Source: Microbacterium sp. LWH7-1.2
GTDB lineage: Bacteria > Actinomycetota > Actinomycetes > Actinomycetales > Microbacteriaceae
DNA length: 64,000 nucleotides
Assembly (NCBI RefSeq): GCF_038397755.1
Contig: NZ_CP151637.1
Coordinates: 3,720,001-3,784,000 of the forward strand
Direction of reading: 5' to 3'
The position numbers and the translations under genes are program-made. This document shows positions 52,132 through 58,698 of the stretch, piece after piece; the stretch's first letter is position 1; every line of letters starts with the position of its first letter. A model generated the notes under the pieces. That model did no database searches. It was not told the origin of the DNA and worked only from the letters and a program-made list of their open reading frames with translations.

Positions 52132-52506
52132 TCAGGCACCTCCGAACGCCGGGATGCCCGCGAAGTCCGTGCCGCCGTCGCGATCCGACCACACCCGCTG
52201 CAGCGCGCGGCTCACGACCGCCCACTGCTGCCGCTGCTCGGCGAACGCCGCCCGTCCCGTCGAACTGAGCCGGTAGTGCTTGCGGGGCCGGCCGCTCGGG
52301 GAGGCGCCCCACGACGACTCCACGTGCCCGAGACGCTCGAGGCGGTGCAGCAGCGGGTACAGCATGCCGTCGCTCCATTCGAGCTCCCCGCCCGACAGCT
52401 CGCCCACGCGCTGCAGGATCGCGTAGCCGTACGACTCGCCCTCCGCGAGGATGCCGAGCACCATCGGCGTCGCCGCGGCGGCGACCAGGTCCTTGCCGAT
52501 CTTCAC
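52132..52506 (-). CDS. PadR family transcriptional regulator
   Basis: The 124-residue winged-helix protein has AAAATPMVLGILAEGESYGY followed by AILQRVGELSGGELEWSDGM, LYPLLHRLERLGHVES and GRPRKHYRLSSTGRAAF, the PadR consensus. The start is probably GTG 52506, which has GGAGG five bases upstream; ATG 52518 lacks a site. It likely represses its own operon through the palindrome at 52518-52536. The inducer may be a membrane-active compound. Confidence 0.9.
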   Translation of the reverse strand: MKIGKDLVAAAATPMVLGILAEGESYGYAILQRVGELSGGELEWSDGMLYPLLHRLERLGHVESSWGASPSGRPRKHYRLSSTGRAAFAEQRQQWAVVSRALQRVWSDRDGGTDFAGIPAFGGA

Positions 52507-52517
52507 GTCGTCCTCCA

Positions 52518-52556
52518 TACCTAGAAGTTCTAGGTACATAGAAGTACAAGTTACCT
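52518..52556. promoter_or_regulatory. PadR operator palindromes
   Basis: TACCTAGAAGTTCTAGGTA (52518-52536) is a perfect 19-bp palindrome. TAGGTA at 52531-52536 pairs again with TTACCTA at 52551-52557 around GAAGTACAAG. The ATG at 52518 overlaps the first palindrome, so binding would block transcription of the PadR operon. Confidence 0.75.
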
Positions 52557-52682
52557 AGAACCGCAAGGTACACCGTCGAGGCGGCGGAGCGCACCATCGA
52601 ACTCGCCCGAGGGGCGAGGTGCGAGCACAATGGGGCCACAGCCGGAGCGCGTCCGGCTTCGCCCGACCCGAGGAGCCTCGCC

Positions 52683-53720
52683 ATGGCCCGTTCCCTCTCC
52701 GAGATCCGCGATCGGTCCCGCGCGCGTGCGAAGGCGCGCTCCGAGGCGCGAGCCGAGCTCAAGAACACCGCGTACGAGATCTTCATCGGAGCGCTGTCGA
52801 TCCTCTCGATCGGCAACCTCGTGCTGATGTACGTCATCGCGGGCGACACCGCGCTCGAGCTGGTCCTGTCGGTCATGAACGCCCTGTTCAGTGCGATCTT
52901 CCTCGGCGACTTCATCTATCGCATCTCGACGGCGCCGAAGGCGTCGCGCTACTTCTTCCGCGGCTTCGGCTGGGCGGACCTGCTCGCCAGCCTCCCGTTC
53001 CCCCAGTTCAAGATCCTGCGACTGTTCCGCCTGCTGCGGGTCTTCCGTCTGCTGCGTGAACTCGGCCCGCGAACGGTGTGGACGACCCTCATCCACGACC
53101 GCGCGAACAGCGCGCTGATGACCCTGCTGCTGATGGGCATCCTCGTCCTGCAGTTCGGCAGCATCTCGATCCTCTACGTCGAGGAGAACGCGGACGGCGC
53201 CAACATCACGTCGGCCTCCGACGCGCTCTGGTACACGATCGTCACGATCTCGACCGTCGGCTACGGCGACCAGTACCCGGTCACCAACGCAGGGCGCATG
53301 ATCGGCACGCTCATCATCGTCGTGGGCGTCGGCATCTTCGGTACGTTCACCGGCTACCTCGCGAACCTCTTCCTCGGTCCTCGCAAGGCCGCAGAAGAGG
53401 CGCAGACGGATGCTGAGACCCCGGCTCCCGCGGACGACACCGCCGTGGTTCCCTCCGACGCTGAGCAGGCGATCGCGGATCACGCGGCGAAGGGCGTCGC
53501 GGCCGGTGCGGTCGCCGGTGCGGTGAAGGCGGGCGCGGCCGCGGGGCAGGGCAGGGGTCCGGGGGCGCCGATCGCCGGTACGCCGGAATCGCCGGGGCTC
53601 GAGCCCGAAGGCCGGGAAGCCGAGCCTGAAGACACGGTCGAGCGCCTGCGCGCACTGCTCGCGCAGTCCGACCAGGCGATGGCCGAGATGCGGCGGCTCC
53701 TCGCCGACGCGACCCGGTAG
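52683..53720 (+). CDS. Voltage-gated-type potassium channel
   Basis: The 345-residue protein has six hydrophobic segments. KILRLFRLLRVFRLLRELGP is an S4-like segment with regularly spaced Arg, and TIVTISTVGYGDQYPVTNAG is the pore loop with the K+ selectivity filter TVGYGD. The C-terminal 100 residues are Ala/Gly/Pro/Glu rich and probably disordered, ending in a coiled-coil-like VERLRALLAQSDQAMAEMRR. This is the Kv (KvAP-like) architecture without a RCK domain. ATG 52683 is preceded by GAGGAGCC. Confidence 0.9.
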   Translation: MARSLSEIRDRSRARAKARSEARAELKNTAYEIFIGALSILSIGNLVLMYVIAGDTALELVLSVMNALFSAIFLGDFIYRISTAPKASRYFFRGFGWADLLASLPFPQFKILRLFRLLRVFRLLRELGPRTVWTTLIHDRANSALMTLLLMGILVLQFGSISILYVEENADGANITSASDALWYTIVTISTVGYGDQYPVTNAGRMIGTLIIVVGVGIFGTFTGYLANLFLGPRKAAEEAQTDAETPAPADDTAVVPSDAEQAIADHAAKGVAAGAVAGAVKAGAAAGQGRGPGAPIAGTPESPGLEPEGREAEPEDTVERLRALLAQSDQAMAEMRRLLADATR

Positions 53721-53756
53721 ACGCCCGACCGGAGGACGAGGCGAGTAACCGACCGG

Positions 53757-55004
53757 TCAGTGGCGCGAGGCGAGCGCGTTCCAGATGCCCGCGCCGAGTA
53801 CGACGGATGCGGCGACGAAGGGGGCGACGAGTGCGGTGCCGGCTCCGGCGTAGTCGGCCACGAGTCCCGTGAGAGCGGATGCTCCGGACTGGCCAACGAC
53901 GATGGCAGAGCCGAGCATCGTCATCACCGTCGCGGATCGGCCTCGTGGACTGAACGCGGCGGCGAGGCTGTACTGCGTGACGAGAGTCGGTCCGATGCCG
54001 ACGCCGATCACGAGGAGGCAGATCGCGATCGCGCCGATGCTCCCGACGAACGGCAACGCGATCGTGCCCGCGACCAGGATCGAGGCGAATGCCAGCCACC
54101 GCGCGCGCAGCGTGAAGCGCGCCGGGAACAGCGCGACGCCGAGCGCGAGGGCAGCCGAGCCGATGCCCATCGCCCCGTAGACGAGACCTGCCTGCTCGGG
54201 CGCGCCGCGCTCGGCCATGAACGCCGTGAGCGACGTCAGCATCGCGCCGAAGAACAGCCCCATTCCCAGCGCGCCGGCCACGGGCGCGAGCACGCGCGGA
54301 CGGAGCAGCTCGCGCACAGGCGCCTGCTCGGGCGGCGGGCCGCCGGTCGATGGCGTGAGGGTCTGCGCTGTCGGGTGCAGGGCGAACGCGCTGACGAAGA
54401 GGAGTCCGAGCACGGCGGCGCCGATCACCGGGGCGGCCGGGTCGAGAGTGGTCGCGAGCAGGCCCACGATCACCGGTCCGAAGACGAACACGATCTCGTC
54501 CGCCGCGGACTCGTATGCCATCGCTCCGTTCACGACGGGCGTGCGGCGCTGCGTCGGGTACGCGCGGCCGATGATGCCGACGAGGCGACTGCGCGAGAGC
54601 GGCGCGACCTGCGGCATGGTCGCGCCGATGAAGAACGCGACGGCGAGGAGCGCGGCATCCGGAACCGGCGCGAAAGCCAGCCACGCCATCGTCGCGAGCA
54701 TCGCGCTGTTGGCGGCGCCGGCGATCAGCAGAACGCGCCGCTGACCGAAGCGGTCGGCGGCGGCGCCGAGGAGCGGCCCGACGAGAGCGGTGCCGAGACC
54801 GGTCATGGCGCTCGTTGCACCGCCGAGGGCGAGCGAGCCGCGCGCCGAGACGACGAGGGTCAGGATGCCGACCACCATCATGGCGAACGGCAGACGCGCG
54901 ATCAGCGCGATGGGGAAGTACGCGTAGCCGGCCTCGCGGATGAGGCTCGGGCGCCGGACGGCGGCGCGCGCAGAGGTGGCGGTCTCGACGAGTGTCGTGT
55001 GCAT
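53757..55004 (-). CDS. MFS transporter
   Basis: The 415-residue protein has about 12 hydrophobic segments and the MFS A-like motif GAAADRFGQRRVLLIAGAAN between helices 2 and 3. A second-half loop reads FSPRGRSATVMTMLGSAIVV. The layout is that of actinobacterial drug or metabolite efflux permeases. ATG 55004 follows AGGAGA with a 4-base gap; ATG 55019 has no site. No regulator is adjacent except the ArsR-like gene beyond repeat copy B. Confidence 0.85.
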   Translation of the reverse strand: MHTTLVETATSARAAVRRPSLIREAGYAYFPIALIARLPFAMMVVGILTLVVSARGSLALGGATSAMTGLGTALVGPLLGAAADRFGQRRVLLIAGAANSAMLATMAWLAFAPVPDAALLAVAFFIGATMPQVAPLSRSRLVGIIGRAYPTQRRTPVVNGAMAYESAADEIVFVFGPVIVGLLATTLDPAAPVIGAAVLGLLFVSAFALHPTAQTLTPSTGGPPPEQAPVRELLRPRVLAPVAGALGMGLFFGAMLTSLTAFMAERGAPEQAGLVYGAMGIGSAALALGVALFPARFTLRARWLAFASILVAGTIALPFVGSIGAIAICLLVIGVGIGPTLVTQYSLAAAFSPRGRSATVMTMLGSAIVVGQSGASALTGLVADYAGAGTALVAPFVAASVVLGAGIWNALASRH

Positions 55005-55164
55005 CTTTCTCCTGGCCATGCGCCGAGGGTCGGCGGCTGCTGGTGCCGCCTTGTGCGCAGCCGGGAGCCGCAGACAGGTAGATGCACATCGAAATGGGCA
55101 CCGCCAGTCTACCGTGGCCCACCTGGGCGGGGCCTGGCCGGGGTGCTTCCCTGGCGCTATCCGC

Positions 55165-55232
55165 TTTGGGGCGCGCCGCGAACAGCCGGGGCGCATGCCG
55201 TGCGCCCCGAACGCACGGGACGCGCCCCGAAC
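55165..55232. repeat. Intergenic GGGGCGC repeat, copy B
   Basis: TTTGGGGCGC, CCGGGGCGC, GCGCCCCGAAC and GCGCCCCGAAC alternate over 68 bp between the MFS and ArsR-like genes, much as in copies A and C. Confidence 0.75.
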
Positions 55233-55247
55233 GCGGGGCCGCCTGGC

Positions 55248-56237
55248 TCAGAGCACGGCGCCGACCATCGCCTCGCCGAGCGGCGTGCGTCGGTGCAGCA
55301 TCCGGGCGCCGTCGCGGGTGCTGGCGACCAGGCCCGCGTCACGCAGCACCGTGAGGTGGTGCGAGGCCGTCGAGAGCGCGAGGCCGCAGTCGCGGGCGAC
55401 CTGGGAGGTGGTTCGCGGCTCGTGGGCATCGAGCAGGATGCGGGCGCGCGCGGGGCCGAGCAGGGCGCCGAGCGCAGACGACACGTCGGTGGGGTCCCGC
55501 GCCCACGTCGCCGTCACGCCCTGCGCGGGGTAGAAGAGCGTCGGCTGCGCGGGCGGCTCGGTGAGCACGAAGCATCCCGTCGCGCCCATCACCGACGGCA
55601 CGAGCACCAGGCCGCTGCCTCGGCAGTCGACGACCTCGCTCCAGATGCGCATCGTGACGCGCACCGCCCCGTCCGACCACTCGACACGATCGTGCAGCGT
55701 CTGGATCATCGCGCCGATGCCGCTCTCGGCGATGCGGCGCGAGCGCACCGCGATGTCGGCGCGCAGCAGTCGCTCGAGCTGCGTCCAGACCGGGGCGACG
55801 CCCGAGTTCCACACCGACAGCCATGCCTCGGCGATCATCGCTCGGGCGCGGTCGGGCCGCTCGAGCATCCGCTGCACCGCCGCGCGGCGGGCACCCTCGG
55901 TCCGCACCAGCACCTTCGTCATGTCGACCTCGAAGCGCTCGTCGTCGATGTCGCGCAGCCGCTCCGCCTCAGCCTCGGGCGTGAGTTCCCACGTCGGCGT
56001 GGTGGTGAGGAAGTCGGGGAAGTAGCCCTCGTCGCGGATGAGCAGCGCGAGCACGTCGAAGTCGTCTCGCGGGATCGCGCCGCGGGTCGCCCGCATCCAT
56101 CCCCACTGCAGCGGGTACTCATCGGGCCGGAGCATCGCGCGCACCGCGTGGCAGAGCTCGTGACCAGGGGAGATCCCGAACCGGATCGCGGTGAGATCGT
56201 CCGGCGCCAACTGGAAGTCGACAAACTTTCGATCCAC
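55248..56237 (-). CDS. ArsR-type regulator with long N-terminal domain
   Basis: The 329-residue protein carries its helix-turn-helix at the C-terminus: LGPARARILLDAHEPRTTSQ, VARDCGLALSTASHHLTVLR and DAGLVASTRDGARMLHRRTP, the ArsR/HTH_20 pattern. The N-terminal 240 residues (FGISPGHELCHAVRAMLRPD, then EYPLQWGWMRATR) form the domain found in actinobacterial winged-helix proteins of this type (DUF5937-like). It is divergent from the cupin gene. The ATG at 56237 has only CGAAAGTTTG-type bases near it. Confidence 0.85.
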   Translation of the reverse strand: MDRKFVDFQLAPDDLTAIRFGISPGHELCHAVRAMLRPDEYPLQWGWMRATRGAIPRDDFDVLALLIRDEGYFPDFLTTTPTWELTPEAEAERLRDIDDERFEVDMTKVLVRTEGARRAAVQRMLERPDRARAMIAEAWLSVWNSGVAPVWTQLERLLRADIAVRSRRIAESGIGAMIQTLHDRVEWSDGAVRVTMRIWSEVVDCRGSGLVLVPSVMGATGCFVLTEPPAQPTLFYPAQGVTATWARDPTDVSSALGALLGPARARILLDAHEPRTTSQVARDCGLALSTASHHLTVLRDAGLVASTRDGARMLHRRTPLGEAMVGAVL

Positions 56238-56308
56238 ATCGAAACTATAGGGTCGGCCGGCGCCGAAGACGAGGGTGGGATCACACCATCGACAGGACGG
56301 AGCACCCC

Positions 56309-56695
56309 ATGAGCATCGCGATCCCGGACATCGTCCCGGCTGCCGCCACCCGCGTCGGCACGGGAACCCTGCGCCGCTTCATCGGCGCCGAGCACGGCGC
56401 CGGAGTGTCGTACTTCTTCGTCGACAACGAGCCGGGCCAGGGTCCCGACATCCACCGCCATCCGTATCCCGAGACGTGGGTGCTCCTCGAGGGCGAGGCG
56501 CGCATCACGATCGACGGGCAGACGCTCCACGCGGTCGCCGGTGACACGGCGACTGCGCCCGCGGGGGCGTGGCACGGCTTCAAGAACTGCGGCACCGGAC
56601 GCCTGCGAGTGCTCTGCATCCACGCCTCCGACCGCATCATCCAGGAGTGGCAGGATGCTCCTGGGGTGCTCGACATCCCGTCCACCGGGAACTGA
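56309..56695 (+). CDS. Cupin domain protein
   Basis: The 128-residue cupin has motif 1 GPDIHRHPYPETWVLLEGEA (with the HxH and Glu metal ligands) and motif 2 APAGAWHGFKNCGTGRLRVL with the last His. It could bind a metal and act as an isomerase, dioxygenase or sensor. The ATG at 56309 follows GGACGGAGCACC. It is 10 bp upstream of the DUF4287 gene and divergent from the ArsR-type gene, which may control it. Confidence 0.85.
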   Translation: MSIAIPDIVPAAATRVGTGTLRRFIGAEHGAGVSYFFVDNEPGQGPDIHRHPYPETWVLLEGEARITIDGQTLHAVAGDTATAPAGAWHGFKNCGTGRLRVLCIHASDRIIQEWQDAPGVLDIPSTGN

Positions 56696-56705
56696 GGAGA
56701 ACCGC

Positions 56706-56996
56706 ATGTCGTTCCAGGCATATCTCGACAACATCGAGACCAAGACGGGCCTCACGCCGCGTCAGCTCATCGAGAAGGCGCACGAGAAGGGGTTCGACGA
56801 GAACACCAAGGCGACGCCGATCGTCGAGTGGCTCGCAGCCGACTACGGTCTCGGCCGCGGCCACGCGATGGCCCTCGTGCACGTCATCACCAAGGGACCG
56901 CAGATCAGCGACAAGCACGTCGGCACCGATACGACCCACTCCGACCCGTCGAACATGCTGTGGCTCGACGGCAAGGCGACGAACCCCAACCCCTGA
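56706..56996 (+). CDS. DUF4287 domain protein
   Basis: The 96-residue protein starts MSFQAYLDNIETKTGLTPRQ and contains EWLAADYGLGRGHAMALVHV, the standard DUF4287 pattern. The C-terminal 20 residues (DPSNMLWLDGKATNPNP) are a variable tail. It resembles proteins of unknown function common in actinobacteria and may aid DNA or metabolite binding. ATG 56706 follows GAGGAGAACC. Cotranscription with the cupin gene is likely. Confidence 0.85.
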   Translation: MSFQAYLDNIETKTGLTPRQLIEKAHEKGFDENTKATPIVEWLAADYGLGRGHAMALVHVITKGPQISDKHVGTDTTHSDPSNMLWLDGKATNPNP

Positions 56997-57010
56997 CTCA
57001 GGTTGCGCCC

Positions 57011-57081
57011 GGTTCGGGGCGCGCCGCGCCCGTACGGGGCGCACGCGGCACGCCCCGAACGCGCGGCATGCGCCCCGAACC
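57011..57081. repeat. Intergenic GGGGCGC repeat, copy C
   Basis: TTCGGGGCGC, TACGGGGCGC, GCCCCGAAC and GCGCCCCGAAC elements lie between the convergent DUF4287 and DUF1992 genes. The symmetry allows strong hairpins, so this copy may serve as a terminator. Confidence 0.75.
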
Positions 57082-57087
57082 AGAAGG

Positions 57088-57663
57088 TCAGCCGCGGGGG
57101 CGCCGCCACCACGGCCGACGCGGGGACGCGGCATCCGTCTCCGCCTCGGCGGCCGGCTCGTCGACGTCGCGTCGCTCGCGCCACGCGGCCACCTCCGCCT
57201 CGACGTCGCGCGTGGGCGTCACGACGGGCGGGCCGCCGAGCAGCTGGCGGCGCGCCTCGACGACGCGGCGGTTGAAGTCCTCGAGTGCCTCGCGCACGTC
57301 GGCCTCGCGTGACAGCTCGTCGAGCTTCGCGTCGAGCTCGGCGTTCTCGACCCGCAGCATGAGCGCGGGCGGACCGAGCCCGGTGAGCTGCTCGGTCTCG
57401 ATCTTGCGGCGGATCCACCAGTCCGGGTCGTGGGTCTCACCGAGTCCGGGGATGGGCTTGCCCGCGCCCGGCAGGCCGTCGAACTCGCCGCGCCTGATCG
57501 CCTGCTGGATCGCCGTCTCGACGACCGCCGCGCGATCGGCCGCCGAATACGCCTGCGCGGCCGGCGAACCCTGGGGCGCAGCATCCGTCTCGTCCCGGTC
57601 CTCGGCCTCGTCGCGGTGCGCCGCGCGGTAGCGTGCGGCGGCGAGGCGCGGGTCGTCGGTCAT
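57088..57663 (-). CDS. DUF1992 (DnaJ-homologue-type) protein
   Basis: The 191-residue protein has VVETAIQQAIRRGEFDGLPG followed by AGKPIPGLGETHDPDWWIRR, the signature of the DUF1992 domain, then helical segments ending in RRPWWRRPRG. The family is related to DnaJ-homologue subfamily C member 28 and its function is unknown. Its ATG overlaps the epimerase stop (ATGA), so it is translationally coupled. Confidence 0.85.
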   Translation of the reverse strand: MTDDPRLAAARYRAAHRDEAEDRDETDAAPQGSPAAQAYSAADRAAVVETAIQQAIRRGEFDGLPGAGKPIPGLGETHDPDWWIRRKIETEQLTGLGPPALMLRVENAELDAKLDELSREADVREALEDFNRRVVEARRQLLGGPPVVTPTRDVEAEVAAWRERRDVDEPAAEAETDAASPRRPWWRRPRG

Positions 57664-58511
57664 GAGCCCGAGACGTGGTCCCGCCACGAGTGCTGCGGGT
57701 CGTAGCCCAGCAGGCGGCGAGCCTTGTCGATGGAGAGGAGGGTGTCGTGCTCGCCGAACTCGCGAGTCTCGACGCCCGGGAAGACCTCGGCGACGAGCTC
57801 GGCATTGGGGCGTGACATCACGGTGTCGGCCGCGGCGATGATGTACGTCTCGAACCCCGGGGGAGCGACCTCGAGCGCGCGCTGCACCGCCTGCGCGCCG
57901 TCGCGGGCGTCGATGTAGCCCCACAGGTTCCACTTGCGCGTCTGCGCGTCGTCGTCGTACGACGGGAACGCCTCGTAGTCCTCGGGCACCATCACGTTCG
58001 AGAACCGCAGGCCGGTGATCGACAGGTCGGGGTGCCAGCGCACGAGCTCCACGGCCATGCGCTCCTCGAGCGTCTTGACCAGCGAGTACACCGACTCGGG
58101 GCGCGGCGGGTACTCCTCGTCGACCGGGATGTACGGCGGCGGCGCGTCGAACGGCAGTCCCAGCACCGTCTCGCTGGATGCGTAGACGATGCGACGGATG
58201 CCGAGCCTCACTGCCGCCCAGAACACGTTGAACGTCGCGTTCATGTTGTTGTGGAACGTCGCGACATCGGAACGGATGCCGGGGGCCGGGATCGCGCCGA
58301 GATGCACGACCGCGTCGAACCCGTCGTGGCGGTCGTTCACGGCGGAGAGGGCGTCGACGACCTGGCCGTAGTCGGTGAGGTCCACCTGGACGAAGTCGGG
58401 CCCGCGGGTGCCGACGACGTCGAGGCCGATGACGTCGTAGCCGGACGCGCGCAGTTCGCGGGCGACGACGGTGCCGAGCTTTCCGGACGAGCCGGTGAGG
58501 GCGATGCGCAT
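57660..58511 (-). CDS. NAD-dependent epimerase/dehydratase family protein
   Basis: The 283-residue extended SDR has MRIALTGSSGKLGTVVAREL (GxxGxxG), FDAVVHLGAIPAPGIRSDVA and RIVYASSETVLG, then a YxxxK motif in SVYSLVKTLEERMAVELVRW (Tyr and Lys spaced by three). It fits sugar or uronate dehydrogenases/epimerases. ATG 58511 follows GGCTGGAGTC; an earlier in-frame ATG at 58541 lacks a site. It is upstream of the DUF1992 gene in the same operon. Confidence 0.85.
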   Translation of the reverse strand: MRIALTGSSGKLGTVVARELRASGYDVIGLDVVGTRGPDFVQVDLTDYGQVVDALSAVNDRHDGFDAVVHLGAIPAPGIRSDVATFHNNMNATFNVFWAAVRLGIRRIVYASSETVLGLPFDAPPPYIPVDEEYPPRPESVYSLVKTLEERMAVELVRWHPDLSITGLRFSNVMVPEDYEAFPSYDDDAQTRKWNLWGYIDARDGAQAVQRALEVAPPGFETYIIAAADTVMSRPNAELVAEVFPGVETREFGEHDTLLSIDKARRLLGYDPQHSWRDHVSGS

Positions 58512-58628
58512 GACTCCAGCCTGCCATTGCGGAGCGCTCACCGGGTCGGATCGGGGCGGGTCGGGTGAGGACCGGGCACCCGCGGCCCGGCGCCTCCACG
58601 AGCCGGTGGAATCCGAGCGGACGAGAGA

Positions 58629-58660
58629 GAGGCCCCGGCAGGCGGACCTGCCAGGGCCTC
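58629..58660. terminator. Hairpin downstream of GH43 gene
   Basis: GAGGCCCCGGCAGG (58629-58642) pairs with CCTGCCAGGGCCTC (58647-58660) with one mismatch. It sits 39 bp after the minus-strand GH43 stop and probably terminates its transcript. Confidence 0.75.
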
Positions 58661-58698
58661 TTCAGCCGCAGGAGTCAGGCCCGCGGCATCCGTTCATC

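Noticed and set aside
53760..56312. An 850-codon open frame on the plus strand opposite the MFS and ArsR-type genes
   Set aside because: It crosses two genes and a repeat, is extremely rich in Arg and Glu, and has no domain. The MFS and ArsR motifs on the other strand are clear.
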